DNA of 64,000 nt from positions 17,631-81,630 of the forward strand of contig NZ_AP014681.1 in assembly GCF_000829395.1 (NCBI RefSeq). The letters are read 5' to 3'. The notes beneath the pieces were generated by a model. The model was given only the letters and a program-made list of their open reading frames with translations, did not search any database and had not been told where the DNA came from. Source of the DNA: Paucilactobacillus hokkaidonensis JCM 18461. Its GTDB lineage: Bacteria > Bacillota > Bacilli > Lactobacillales > Lactobacillaceae. The position numbers and the translations under genes are program-made. This document shows positions 25,292 to 34,479 of this stretch, in pieces. Each line of letters begins with the position of its first letter. Positions within the stretch are counted from its first letter, which is position 1.

Positions 25292-25759
25292 ATGGCTGAA
25301 GAAAAAAACAATATTAGTAAAGCGGATTTTCGATTTATGAACGATGCATTGGTGGATGTTTACGACCATATTATGCGAATCGAGGAAGAAACGTTGCGGA
25401 AAAGTACCTTTCGGGATATTTCGGTGAAAGAAATTCACCTGATTCATGCGATTACGCTGCATGATCACAAAACGAGTACCGAGGTTGCAAATGAATTACG
25501 GCTAACTAAGGGGACGTTGACAACGAACGTCAAAACCTTGGAGCGTAAAGGGTACGTCAAACGAATCAACGACGAACAAGATCATCGGGTGGCCCGACTG
25601 ACACTAACCAACAAAGGCAAGCTGTTATACCGGGCCCATGACGCCTTTCATCGCCAAATCGTTAAGAGCTTTATTAAGGGAATGGACGGCAATGAAGTAA
25701 AGGTCATCAAGCGTGCCTTGATTAACCTGGAAGACTTTTTGAGCGACATCACCCAGTAA
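25292..25759 (+). CDS. fabT: MarR-family fatty-acid synthesis repressor FabT
   Basis: A 155-residue winged-helix regulator. The recognition region is STEVANELRLTKGTLTTNVKTLERKGYV, followed by the MarR wing sequence DEQDHRVARLTLT. In streptococci and lactococci FabT, with long-chain acyl-ACP as corepressor, represses fab genes. Its place between fabZ and fabH is conserved in that group, and TTTGA-N3-TCAAA operators are present upstream. It should repress its own operon and probably bioY. Confidence 0.92.
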   Translation: MAEEKNNISKADFRFMNDALVDVYDHIMRIEEETLRKSTFRDISVKEIHLIHAITLHDHKTSTEVANELRLTKGTLTTNVKTLERKGYVKRINDEQDHRVARLTLTNKGKLLYRAHDAFHRQIVKSFIKGMDGNEVKVIKRALINLEDFLSDITQ

Positions 25760-25769
25760 GGACAGCAAA

Positions 25770-26747
25770 ATGACATTTAACTTAATAACAACGGCTCGTG
25801 CAGTACCGGATCAAATCATCACGAACTCTGATCTAGCCAAAATAATGCCGACCAGTGACGAGTGGATCAAACAGCGAACGGGGATTGAACGTCGCCACCT
25901 CGCCTCAACTGAAACAACGGAGAGCTTATGCATCGACGTTGCCCAGCAGTTGGTGCAGGCCAATAGTATAGGGCCCAAACAAATTGATCTCATTGTGGTT
26001 GCCACCATGTCACCAACCTACAGCATGCCCAGTGTGGCCGCAACGGTTCAAGGCGCGATTGGTGCTGAAAACGCGGCGACGCTTGACGTCAATGCAGCGT
26101 GCACCGGGTTTGTCTACGCCATGGCTGTTGCTCATGATATGGCAGTCGCAAAGGGCTATCAAAACGTCATCGTCATTGGCGGTGAGGTGATGAGTAAGTA
26201 CGTTAACTGGCAGGATCGCAGTACGGCAGTGTTGTTCGGCGATGGCGCCGCAGGGGTGTTATTAGCGCTGAACGAGGATGGCCAAGACCATTACTTGGGT
26301 GACGCGTTTAAAACCTTTGGCGAAAAAGGGCGCAGTCTCATGGCTGATTTTCGGCCGAACAATAGCCCCTTCGCTAAACCGGTAGAAGCCGACTCATACT
26401 TGACGATGGACGGTCATCAAATCTACAACTTTGTGATTAAGAAGGCCCCGGTTGTCATTGAAGAGGTCCTTCAAAAGACCGGCCTGACGTTACCCGATAT
26501 TGATTGGGTGGTTTTCCACCAAGCGAATGCCAGAATCATTCAACAACTCAGCAAAAAATTAGGGTTAACAGCCCAACAGTGCCCCATCAACATTGACGAA
26601 TACGGAAATGTTGCAGCGGCGAGCGAACCATTGGTCTTAAACGACTTAGTGGCAAGCAATCAACTAAAACCCGGCGACAAGGTGCTACTGTGTGGCTTTG
26701 GTGGCGGGTTGACAATTGGCGCTTCAATATTCGACTACTACAACTAA
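25770..26747 (+). CDS. fabH: 3-oxoacyl-ACP synthase III FabH
   Basis: A 325-residue condensing enzyme that starts fatty acid synthesis by joining acetyl-CoA to malonyl-ACP. The Cys-His-Asn triad is visible: Cys111 in NAACTGFVYA, His in VVFHQANARI and Asn in EYGNVAAAS. Also typical are DEWIKQRTGIERR near the N-terminus and the glycine-rich CGFGGGLTIG end. It follows fabT by ten bases; acpP follows after 25. Confidence 0.95.
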   Translation: MTFNLITTARAVPDQIITNSDLAKIMPTSDEWIKQRTGIERRHLASTETTESLCIDVAQQLVQANSIGPKQIDLIVVATMSPTYSMPSVAATVQGAIGAENAATLDVNAACTGFVYAMAVAHDMAVAKGYQNVIVIGGEVMSKYVNWQDRSTAVLFGDGAAGVLLALNEDGQDHYLGDAFKTFGEKGRSLMADFRPNNSPFAKPVEADSYLTMDGHQIYNFVIKKAPVVIEEVLQKTGLTLPDIDWVVFHQANARIIQQLSKKLGLTAQQCPINIDEYGNVAAASEPLVLNDLVASNQLKPGDKVLLCGFGGGLTIGASIFDYYN

Positions 26748-26772
26748 AACCATTTTGGAGGAATCAATTATT

Positions 26773-27018
26773 ATGTCAAAAGAAGAAATCATCGCAAAAA
26801 TCATGAACGTATTACAACAAGACGACAGCATGGAAGGTAAAGACATCACGCCTGATATGTCATTCAAGCAAGAAATGAACTTAGACAGTCTTGACGTTTT
26901 TGAACTCGTTAACGAAATCGAAGATGAATTTGAAATCGAAATTGCCCCGGATAAAAGCTTAGACACAGTTAACCAAGTGGCAGACTACGTCCAAAAGCAA
27001 TTAGCAGCTAAGGAATAA
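26773..27018 (+). CDS. acpP: Acyl carrier protein
   Basis: An 81-residue acidic helical protein that carries growing acyl chains. The phosphopantetheine site is Ser39 in LDSLDVFELV. The ATG at 26773 follows TTGGAGG; an earlier in-frame start lies within fabH and is not used. No holo-ACP synthase (AcpS) is encoded in this locus, so priming must come from the chromosomal enzyme. Confidence 0.95.
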   Translation: MSKEEIIAKIMNVLQQDDSMEGKDITPDMSFKQEMNLDSLDVFELVNEIEDEFEIEIAPDKSLDTVNQVADYVQKQLAAKE

Positions 27019-27021
27019 TCA

Positions 27022-27924
27022 ATGGCAAAAACGGCTTATTTATTTGCGGGTCAGGGTGCCCAAACACTTGGAATGGGTCAAGACCTATACCGTGAAGAGC
27101 CCAGCTATCGCCAAACGGTCACGCAGGCTTCTGACATTCTTGGCATTAACCTCGCTGATCCGGAGGTTGCGGCTGCACCAGAAAACACGCAGGTTGCAAT
27201 TTTGACGATGAGCTATGGCATCTGGCGGTTGATTGCGCCAACAGCGGCAACGCCTGTTGGACTGGTGGGATTAAGTCTAGGTGAGTATAGTGCGCTGGTT
27301 GCTGCTGGCAGTTTGTCATTTGAAGACGGCTTACGGCTCGTGGCAGACCGGTCTCGCTATATGGCGGCGGCTGGTCATGAAACACCGGGGAAAATGGCCG
27401 CGGTGTTAACGGACCAGCAAACCATTGTCCAAGAACTGTGCGATAAGATCGATGGGGTCTACATTGCCAACTACAATACGCTTAATCAGCTTGTGGTCGG
27501 TGGTACCCCTGAGGCGGTGAAACAGCTCAAACAGGCCTTGAAGGATCATAAAATTCGAGTGGTGCCGCTCAAGGTTGCTGTTAGTTCTCACACGCCATTA
27601 ATGGCAAGTGCCTCAGAAAAATTGGGCCAACGATTGGAAACGGTGGCGTTTACCGCCCCTAAGTGGCCGGTTTGGAGTAATACAACTGGTCAGCCATTTG
27701 CTGTTGAACATTTAGCGGCGACCTTGGTTGACCAGCTAGTTGCGCCCACGCATTTTTATGATGATTTTCGAGGCCTGACGGCGGCAGGTGCGGACCAGTT
27801 TGTTGAAATTGGCCCCGGTCACGTTTTAAGTGGCTTTGCTAAGCAGATTGCACCAGCTGCCAAACGGTACCAAATTAATGATATGACAACGTTAAACGCA
27901 GTGAGAAGCGAATTAGGATGGTGA
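27022..27924 (+). CDS. fabD: Malonyl-CoA:ACP transacylase FabD
   Basis: A 300-residue enzyme that moves malonyl groups from CoA to ACP, supplying the elongation unit. It begins with FAGQGAQTLGMG; the nucleophile is Ser85 in GLSLGEYSAL, and the partner His is in VSSHTPLM. The C-terminus ends FVEIGPGHVL plus a short tail. It begins three bases after acpP and ends six bases before fabG. Confidence 0.95.
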   Translation: MAKTAYLFAGQGAQTLGMGQDLYREEPSYRQTVTQASDILGINLADPEVAAAPENTQVAILTMSYGIWRLIAPTAATPVGLVGLSLGEYSALVAAGSLSFEDGLRLVADRSRYMAAAGHETPGKMAAVLTDQQTIVQELCDKIDGVYIANYNTLNQLVVGGTPEAVKQLKQALKDHKIRVVPLKVAVSSHTPLMASASEKLGQRLETVAFTAPKWPVWSNTTGQPFAVEHLAATLVDQLVAPTHFYDDFRGLTAAGADQFVEIGPGHVLSGFAKQIAPAAKRYQINDMTTLNAVRSELGW

Positions 27925-27930
27925 GTAAAA

Positions 27931-28650
27931 ATGGCAGATGGAGTTGTGCTGATCACCGGCGGTAATCGCGGAATTGGTCTAGCAATAGCAGAACGGCTAG
28001 CGGGTGATGGCGAGAATGTTGTCATCACAACCCGTCACGAGTTACCAGAATCGCAGTTGGCTGCCCTTGATGCGTTGGGCATCCACACGGTTGTGGGAGA
28101 TGTGACGGATGAAGCTGAGGCCCAGCGGATGGTTAATGACGCAGTGAAACACGGCGAATGGTTAAGGGGATTAATTAATAATGCCGGGATTAACCGGGAT
28201 AAGTTAATGACTCGGATGAGCACTGAGGACTTTAATGCGGTACTCCAAACGAACCTAGTCGGTGCTTTTAACATGTCAAAACCGGCGTTGAAGCTGATGC
28301 AAAAGCAACGCCAGGGTAGCATTATTCACATGGCCAGTGTGGTGGGATTGACTGGAAACGTCGGTCAAGCCAACTATGCGGCCAGCAAAGCCGGGTTGAT
28401 TGGGCTAATGAAAACCATTGCCAAAGAAGGCGGCCTTCGTCAGGTTCGCAGCAATGCGATTGCTCCTGGGATGGTCGAGACCGACATGACGGATGCACTC
28501 AGCGATAAGACGAAAGAAGCCATTCTGGCTGAAATTCCGGCTAAACGATTCGCGAAACCAGCCGAAATTGCCGATGTTTGTGCCTTTTTATTAAATAACG
28601 AATACGTCACTGGCCAGGTCATTACAATCGATGGTGGCTTGACCCTTTAG
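27931..28650 (+). CDS. fabG: 3-oxoacyl-ACP reductase FabG
   Basis: A 239-residue short-chain dehydrogenase that reduces 3-oxoacyl-ACP with NADPH. It shows the nucleotide-binding GGNRGIGLAIA, the NNAG motif (residues 83-86) and the catalytic Ser136, Tyr149 and Lys153 (YAASK). The C-terminal NNEYVTGQVITIDGG is typical of FabG. Same operon, nine bases before fabF. Confidence 0.95.
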   Translation: MADGVVLITGGNRGIGLAIAERLAGDGENVVITTRHELPESQLAALDALGIHTVVGDVTDEAEAQRMVNDAVKHGEWLRGLINNAGINRDKLMTRMSTEDFNAVLQTNLVGAFNMSKPALKLMQKQRQGSIIHMASVVGLTGNVGQANYAASKAGLIGLMKTIAKEGGLRQVRSNAIAPGMVETDMTDALSDKTKEAILAEIPAKRFAKPAEIADVCAFLLNNEYVTGQVITIDGGLTL

Positions 28651-28659
28651 GAGGTCCAC

Positions 28660-29880
28660 ATGGAACGAGTAGTTGTAACAGGAATGGGTGCAGTGACACC
28701 TCTAGGAAACGATGCCAAAACCTTTTTGAACGGTGTGGCAGATAGTCGGGTTGGCATTGCGCCAATCACCAAGTTCACTGCGGATACTGGCATTACCGTC
28801 GCTGGTGAAGTGAAGGATTTTGAGGCGACTAAGCGCTTGTCAGCCAAGACGGCGAAACGGATGGACCTGTTTTCTCAGTATGCTTTATACAGTGCGATTG
28901 AAGCGATGGAAAACGCGGGGCTAGAACCCGATAACGTTGTCTCAGAGGACTTTGGTGTCATATACGGTTCAGGAATTGGTGGCTTGACCACCATTCAAGA
29001 ACAAGTCATCAAAATGCATGATAAGGGCCCAAAGCGGGTTTCACCGCTTTTTGTCTCCAATTCAATCATTAATATGGCTGCCGGTAATCTGTCGATTTAT
29101 TTTAAGGCGGAAAACATTAGTGAAGCCGTTGTCACGGCTTGTGCCTCTGCAACGAACGCCATTGGCGACGCCTTTGAACAAATTAAATTGGGCCGTGCTC
29201 AGGTCATGATGACCGGGGGCTCAGAAGCGTCTGTCAACGAAATTGGGATTGCCGGCTTTGCTGCCTTGACCGCGTTATCTAAGTCGACAGATCCATTAAA
29301 GGCCTCAATGCCGTTTGATGTGAACCGCAACGGTTTCGTCATGGGTGAAGGCGGCGCCACACTGATTCTTGAAAGTTTGACCCATGCCCGAGCTAGAAAC
29401 GCGCCCATCCTAGCCGAGATTGTCGGTTACGGGCGAACCTCAGACGCCTATCACGTCACTGCCCCTGATCCTTCCGGCAAGGGTGCAAAACGCGCGATGA
29501 GTCAGGCGATTTCAGAAGCCGGTATCAAACCAAAAGACGTCGGGTACATCAACGCGCATGGTACGGCCACCAAGGCGAACGATGCGGGTGAAGCGCGCGC
29601 TATCGCGGACTTGTTTGGTCAAGATGTCTTGGTCAGCAGCACCAAGGGAATGACCGGCCACTTATTAGGTGCGGCTGGCGCAATTGAAGCCGTTGCCACA
29701 ATTGGCGCTTTAAATGGTCAGTTACCACAAAACGTGGGGGTCTACGATCAAGATCCAGAAACCCCCGTCACATTGGTGAATGCGGACAATGCGCACCAAC
29801 AAGTGAATTATGCGTTAAGTAACTCGTTTGGATTCGGCGGCCACAACGCCGTGATTGCCTTTAAACGCTGGGAGGGATAA
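28660..29880 (+). CDS. fabF: 3-oxoacyl-ACP synthase II FabF
   Basis: A 406-residue condensing enzyme for chain elongation. The Cys-His-His triad is present: Cys161 in VTACASATNAIG, His in NAHGTATKAND and His in KGMTGHLLGAAGA. It starts ERVVVTGMGAVTPLG. AGGAGG overlaps the fabG end and precedes the ATG. No separate fabB or fabA is present in the locus; how unsaturated chains form is not shown by the sequence. Confidence 0.95.
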   Translation: MERVVVTGMGAVTPLGNDAKTFLNGVADSRVGIAPITKFTADTGITVAGEVKDFEATKRLSAKTAKRMDLFSQYALYSAIEAMENAGLEPDNVVSEDFGVIYGSGIGGLTTIQEQVIKMHDKGPKRVSPLFVSNSIINMAAGNLSIYFKAENISEAVVTACASATNAIGDAFEQIKLGRAQVMMTGGSEASVNEIGIAGFAALTALSKSTDPLKASMPFDVNRNGFVMGEGGATLILESLTHARARNAPILAEIVGYGRTSDAYHVTAPDPSGKGAKRAMSQAISEAGIKPKDVGYINAHGTATKANDAGEARAIADLFGQDVLVSSTKGMTGHLLGAAGAIEAVATIGALNGQLPQNVGVYDQDPETPVTLVNADNAHQQVNYALSNSFGFGGHNAVIAFKRWEG

Positions 29881-29882
29881 GC

Positions 29883-30308
29883 GTGAACGAGCAAGAAATT
29901 GAACGTCTCGTTGATAAGTTCGAGCGGTCCTCATTAAACGAAATGCAAATTAGTGACAACAATTTCAAGTTGTTGTTAACCAAGCCTCATCACTCAAATG
30001 CAGCTAATTCGGCTGCACCAGTGGCAACTTCGGCACCCGTCCAAACTGCTGAAGCACCCACTGAGGATGATGCCGTTGTGCCGGCGCCGCTGGTTGGCCT
30101 TGTTTACTTAGCGGCTCAACCGGGCAAGCCCGTGTTTAAAAGCGTGGGAGATCAGGTTAAAGCCGGCGATGTTGTCTGCTTGATTGAGGCCATGAAAGTC
30201 GTGAACGAAGTGAAGAGCCCGTATGATGGCATTTTGCGTGAGGTTTTAGTTGAGGACGGCAGCCTCGTTGAATACGATCAACCGCTCTTTAGAATCGAGA
30301 AGAATTGA
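29883..30308 (+). CDS. accB: Biotin carboxyl carrier protein AccB
   Basis: A 141-residue subunit of acetyl-CoA carboxylase. It has an N-terminal helical part, an Ala/Pro/Thr-rich linker (residues 38-65) and a C-terminal biotinyl domain with the modified Lys105 in EAMKVVNEV. The start is GTG. It is two bases after fabF and one base before fabZ2. It needs biotin attached by BirA, which is encoded at the end of this operon. Confidence 0.94.
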   Translation: MNEQEIERLVDKFERSSLNEMQISDNNFKLLLTKPHHSNAANSAAPVATSAPVQTAEAPTEDDAVVPAPLVGLVYLAAQPGKPVFKSVGDQVKAGDVVCLIEAMKVVNEVKSPYDGILREVLVEDGSLVEYDQPLFRIEKN

Positions 30309-30309
30309 T

Positions 30310-30726
30310 ATGGATATTAAAGACGTGATTCCGCAGCGCCCACCCTTTTTATTTATTGACGAGATTAAAGCCGTCGAACCAGGAGTGGGAGCAGATACAA
30401 CGAAACTGGTCACCATTAACGAGTGGTATTTTCGGGGGCAACCCAACGACAAGGTCGCACCCATGTTTATGCTACTAGAAATGATGGCTCAAACCGGCGC
30501 ACTGGCAATTTTGAGCGACCAAGCCGCTGGCAAAAACGTCTTGTTTGGTGGGGTCAAAGCCGCCGAATACACTGTGGCGGTCCACCCTGGCGACCAGCTA
30601 GATTGTCATGTGGCCCTATTAAAACAACGCCACGGCATTGGAATCGGTAGTGGCGAAATTAAGGTCGATGGTCAAGTGGTGTTTTCTGCCACGCTAATTT
30701 TTGCCATTGTTGAAACAGAGGAGTGA
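30310..30726 (+). CDS. FabZ-like dehydratase homologue lacking the catalytic histidine
   Basis: A 138-residue hot-dog protein starting at the ATG at 30310, with the FabZ N-terminal pattern IPQRPPFLFIDEI. Where FabZ has GHFPG-x-P-x-x-PG, this protein has RGQPNDKVAPM: the histidine is replaced by Gln44 and the loop is one residue shorter. The Glu is kept (Glu57 in LLEMMAQ). It should therefore be a poor dehydratase, and may be a regulatory, structural or altered-specificity partner of the first FabZ. Its position between accB and accC is the place of fabZ in related operons. The ribosome site is weak, so translation is probably coupled to accB. Confidence 0.8.
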   Translation: MDIKDVIPQRPPFLFIDEIKAVEPGVGADTTKLVTINEWYFRGQPNDKVAPMFMLLEMMAQTGALAILSDQAAGKNVLFGGVKAAEYTVAVHPGDQLDCHVALLKQRHGIGIGSGEIKVDGQVVFSATLIFAIVETEE

Positions 30727-30731
30727 AACCC

Positions 30732-32105
30732 ATGTTTAAAAAAGTCCTGGTTGCTAACCGTGGTGAAATTGCCGTTCAGGTGATCCGTAACTTACACGAG
30801 ATGGCGATTGAAGCCGTGGCTGTGTATTCGACCGCTGACCGGGATGCCTACTTCGTAGAACTTGCAGATGAGGCCGTTTGTATCGGGGCGCCTTTGCCGG
30901 AACAATCATACCTAGATATGAAAAGCATCGTGACCGTTGCGTGTCTGCTCGGCTGTGATGCTGTCCATCCCGGGTATGGTTTTTTGTCCGAAAATGCTGA
31001 ATTTGTAGTGTTGTGCCAAGAAGTGGGGCTAACCTTTATTGGTCCTCAATCGGAAACTGTCGCCCTAATGGGTGATAAGGCTAGCGCCCGTGAAGTCATG
31101 CAAGCTGCGGGGGTTCCGGTTATTCCTGGCAGCGATGGGACAATTTCAGATCTGAACGCGGCCTTAACCCTTGCCGAAAAAATTGGGTATCCAGTGATGC
31201 TGAAATCCGCTGCTGGCGGTGGCGGCAAAGGTATGCGACGCGTCGACGACAAAGCTGCATTAACTGTCGCTTTTGAAGACGTTAAACGTGAATCTCAGCT
31301 ATCGTTTGGTGAAACTGGCATCTATTTGGAAAAGGTCATCGAACATGCAAAGCACATTGAGATGCAAGTGATTGCCGATGACTTTGGTCACGTGGTGTAC
31401 TTTCCGGAACGGGACTGTTCACCGCAACGCCACCACCAAAAGTTAGTCGAAGAAAGTCCTAGTTCCTTGATTTCGGCCGAGCGTCGTGCTGAGTTAGGCG
31501 CCATTGTGGTAAAGGCCTGCCAAAGCGTGAACTACCGGAATACAGGTACTTTTGAGTTCTTAATGGATCCTGATCAACGGTTTTATTTCATGGAAATGAA
31601 CACCCGGTTGCAAGTTGAACACACTGTGTCTGAGGAAGTGACTGGCGTTGAGATGATTAAAGCCCAGGTTCTGGTAGCAGCTCACCAACCGCTACCGTTT
31701 GACCAAGCAGATGTTCAGGTGACCCAGTTTGCAGTTGAATGCCGGATTAATGCTGAAAACCCAGCGGCCCAGTTCATGCCAGCTGCTGGGGACGTCACTG
31801 GCCTGTTCCTACCGGTTGGGACCCACGGCGTTAGAATTGACACTGGCCTGCGTGAAGTGGACACCATTTCACCCTACTATGACTCGATGATTGCTAAGTT
31901 GGTCACCAGCGGGTCAAATCGGGCGGCGGCGTTGAAGAAGATGCAACGGTTGCTGACGGAGCTCAAAGTCACCGGATTGACAACTAATCAGGCATTTCTA
32001 GTGGATTTGGTTGCCAGTCCTGAATTTGTCGCGGACGAAGTGACCATTGAGTCCGTTGAACAGACGATATTACCGAGGTGGTTAGATGATGCCAGCAAAG
32101 TTTAA
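30732..32105 (+). CDS. accC: Acetyl-CoA carboxylase, biotin carboxylase subunit AccC
   Basis: A 457-residue ATP-grasp enzyme that carboxylates the biotin on AccB. Motifs in order: VLVANRGEIAVQVIR, HPGYGFLSENA, KSAAGGGGKGMR (ATP loop), ERDCSPQRHHQK and MNTRLQVEHTVSE. The ATG at 30732 follows GAGGAG; an upstream GTG at 30723 overlaps fabZ2. It overlaps accD by 20 bases. Confidence 0.95.
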   Translation: MFKKVLVANRGEIAVQVIRNLHEMAIEAVAVYSTADRDAYFVELADEAVCIGAPLPEQSYLDMKSIVTVACLLGCDAVHPGYGFLSENAEFVVLCQEVGLTFIGPQSETVALMGDKASAREVMQAAGVPVIPGSDGTISDLNAALTLAEKIGYPVMLKSAAGGGGKGMRRVDDKAALTVAFEDVKRESQLSFGETGIYLEKVIEHAKHIEMQVIADDFGHVVYFPERDCSPQRHHQKLVEESPSSLISAERRAELGAIVVKACQSVNYRNTGTFEFLMDPDQRFYFMEMNTRLQVEHTVSEEVTGVEMIKAQVLVAAHQPLPFDQADVQVTQFAVECRINAENPAAQFMPAAGDVTGLFLPVGTHGVRIDTGLREVDTISPYYDSMIAKLVTSGSNRAAALKKMQRLLTELKVTGLTTNQAFLVDLVASPEFVADEVTIESVEQTILPRWLDDASKV

Positions 32106-32919
32106 TGGGTTAGATAAATCGACTCTGGCAAAACGGATGGATAAGATTCCGTCAGATTTATACGTGACGTGTCCGTACTGTAAGCAAAGTGTCTACCACC
32201 AGAAGTTGGGCCCCTTTCAAGAGTGCCCCCATTGTGGGTATGGCTTTCGGCTGGGAGCGGCCGCACGCTTAAAAATAGTCACTGACAAATTTGAAGCATT
32301 CGATGCGGAGCTAGCGGTTGACCCAGCTCTTGTTGATGATCAATACGCTGAAAAATTAACGAAAGCTAAGCAGCATTCTGGCCTGCCAGAAAGCGTTGTA
32401 ACGGGGATGGCGACCATCGACAGTTTGCAGGTGGCGATTGGAGTGATGGATTCCAACTTCATGATGGGTTCGTTGGGATCGGCGACGGGTGAGAAGTTGA
32501 CCCGGCTGTTCGAAGAAGCTACAAGGCGACGTTTACCAGTTGTGCTGTATACCGCATCTGGCGGTGCTCGGATGCAAGAGGGCCTGCATTCTTTGATGCA
32601 AATGGCCAAAGTCACTCAAGCAGTCACGGCCCATGGTGAAGCAGGGCTGTGTTACTTGGTGGTGTTAACTGATCCCACAACGGGCGGCGTGACCGCCAGT
32701 TTTGCGATGGAAGCTGACATTACGCTGGCTGAACCCCATGCGCTCATTGGGTTTACGGGGCGCCGGGTGATTGAATCAACCTTGCATATTAAGCCACCGG
32801 CTGATTTTCAACGAGCTGAAACGTTACTGGCTAATGGTTTTGTGGACGATATCGTGGCTCGGTCGGCACAAAAGGCCACCATTGTGTCGTTACTAAAACT
32901 GTCCCAAGGAGGCGCCTAG
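32086..32919 (+). CDS. accD: Acetyl-CoA carboxylase, carboxyltransferase beta subunit AccD
   Basis: A 277-residue subunit that transfers the carboxyl group to acetyl-CoA together with AccA. A four-cysteine zinc ribbon is visible (CPYC near residue 26 and CPHC near 45), then the crotonase-like core with TASGGARMQEGLHSLMQMAK and GFTGRRVIE. GAGGTGG lies before ATG-ATG. It abuts accA directly, fitting the 1:1 alpha-beta complex. Confidence 0.95.
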   Translation: MMPAKFNGLDKSTLAKRMDKIPSDLYVTCPYCKQSVYHQKLGPFQECPHCGYGFRLGAAARLKIVTDKFEAFDAELAVDPALVDDQYAEKLTKAKQHSGLPESVVTGMATIDSLQVAIGVMDSNFMMGSLGSATGEKLTRLFEEATRRRLPVVLYTASGGARMQEGLHSLMQMAKVTQAVTAHGEAGLCYLVVLTDPTTGGVTASFAMEADITLAEPHALIGFTGRRVIESTLHIKPPADFQRAETLLANGFVDDIVARSAQKATIVSLLKLSQGGA

Positions 32920-33690
32920 ATGAGTGAAAATGCAGCATACGATATCGTTCAGGCGGCACGGAGTCAGTCAAAAATTGATAGTTACACGTTGATTAATGGG
33001 GTATTTAGTGATTTTCATGAGTTGCACGGGGATCGGTTACACGGCGATGATTCGGCCTTGATTGGTGGTGTCGGCCGCTTGAACGGTCGGCCAGTGACCA
33101 TTTTGGCGACTAATAAGGGCCGTGACATGGCGGAAGGTCAGGCGACTCACTTTGGCGGTGTTAGTCCAGATGGCTACCGTAAGGCGATTCGATTAATGAA
33201 ACAGTCGACTAAGTTTAACCGCCCCATCGTTGCGTTAATTAACACACCAGGCGCATATCCTGGCGTGGAAGCCGAGTACGGCGGGCAGGGGGAAGCAATT
33301 GCTCGAAGCATTCAAACCGGCCTTGGCCAACCAGTACCATATCTGAGCCTCATTTTTGGTGAAGCGGGTAGTGGCGGCGCCTTGGCACTTGCAACGGGTG
33401 ATGAAGTTTGGATGCTTGAAAAAAGTACTTACTCGGTGGTGTCACCGGAAGGGTACGCGTCGATTTTATGGCGGGATGGGAAACTGGCCGACCAAGCTGC
33501 GGCGAAGATGAAGCTCACGCCTAGCGAGCTACTAGCCGCTGGGTTTGTTGACCGGGTCTTGCCCGAGGTGACGACACCCGAGACGTTATCCGCCTTAACG
33601 ACTCAATTAGATCTTAAAATCACGGCGCTGGCAAAACTGCCTGTCGCCGAGCTGATGGCAGCAAGGCGTCAGCGTTATCGTCAATTTTAA
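32920..33690 (+). CDS. accA: Acetyl-CoA carboxylase, carboxyltransferase alpha subunit AccA
   Basis: A 256-residue subunit, the short Firmicutes form. Hallmarks are the FHELHGDRLHGDD N-terminal block, GGVSPDGYRKAIRLM, INTPGAYPGVEAE, FGEAGSGGALALA and VVSPEGYASILWRD. AAGGAGG inside the accD end gives the ribosome site. It ends 24 bases before fabI. Confidence 0.95.
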   Translation: MSENAAYDIVQAARSQSKIDSYTLINGVFSDFHELHGDRLHGDDSALIGGVGRLNGRPVTILATNKGRDMAEGQATHFGGVSPDGYRKAIRLMKQSTKFNRPIVALINTPGAYPGVEAEYGGQGEAIARSIQTGLGQPVPYLSLIFGEAGSGGALALATGDEVWMLEKSTYSVVSPEGYASILWRDGKLADQAAAKMKLTPSELLAAGFVDRVLPEVTTPETLSALTTQLDLKITALAKLPVAELMAARRQRYRQF

Positions 33691-33714
33691 CCACTATTAG
33701 GAAGGGATGAAGAA

Positions 33715-34470
33715 ATGGACGTTGTGACGGGAAAAACCATCGTCATTATGGGAGTTGCGAATAAGAGTAGTATTGCATGGGGGTGCGCGCAGGCCATCCA
33801 GGAAAATGGCGGTCAAGTTATTTTGACCTATCAAAATGAGCGAATTAAGCGCAGTCTTGAACGGTTTGTACCGGAAGAGATGCCAATGATTCAGTGTGAT
33901 GTGTCTGACGAGGAAACGGTGGTTCAAGCCTTTACAACGATTAAGGACCAATACGGCCACGTCGATGGTTTAATTCACGCGATTGCATATGCCGATAAGG
34001 AGAGTTTGGAGAACCCAGTTCTTCAGATTTCTAAAGAAGGGTATAACCTGGCCCAAGACGTCAGCGCATACTCGTTTATTTTAGTATCACGGTTGGCAAC
34101 CGAAATTTTCCCTGATTTAACAAGCCTTGTCACGTTGACTTACTTTGGCTCAACGCACGTGATTCCCAACTATAACATTATGGGGGTCGCTAAGGCGGCG
34201 CTTGAAGCCAACGTCCGTTATCTCGCCAAAGAACTTGGTGATCGTCACGTTCGCGTAAATGCTATCTCGGCTGGGGCCGTGAAAACATTAGCTGTGACAG
34301 GGGTTAAAAACTCCAGCACCCTGCTGAAAATGTCGCAGGAACGAACGGTTGATGGGGTGTCCGTGACCAAGTCAGAAATCGGCAACGTGGCCACGTTCTT
34401 GTTGAGCGATTTATCAACGGCCATTACCGGCGACGTCATTTATGCGGATAAAGGGGTTCACCTCATTTAG
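33715..34470 (+). CDS. fabI: Enoyl-ACP reductase FabI
   Basis: A 251-residue NADH-dependent enzyme that completes each elongation cycle. It shows the FabI-specific cofactor region MGVANKSSIAWG and the catalytic Tyr-x6-Lys in PNYNIMGVAK, with a second Tyr in LTYFGS. The short insertion typical of FabI rather than FabG is present. A FabI (rather than FabK) reductase is the triclosan-type target in other bacteria. GGAAGG precedes the ATG. Confidence 0.94.
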   Translation: MDVVTGKTIVIMGVANKSSIAWGCAQAIQENGGQVILTYQNERIKRSLERFVPEEMPMIQCDVSDEETVVQAFTTIKDQYGHVDGLIHAIAYADKESLENPVLQISKEGYNLAQDVSAYSFILVSRLATEIFPDLTSLVTLTYFGSTHVIPNYNIMGVAKAALEANVRYLAKELGDRHVRVNAISAGAVKTLAVTGVKNSSTLLKMSQERTVDGVSVTKSEIGNVATFLLSDLSTAITGDVIYADKGVHLI

Positions 34471-34479
34471 GAGGCGTTA

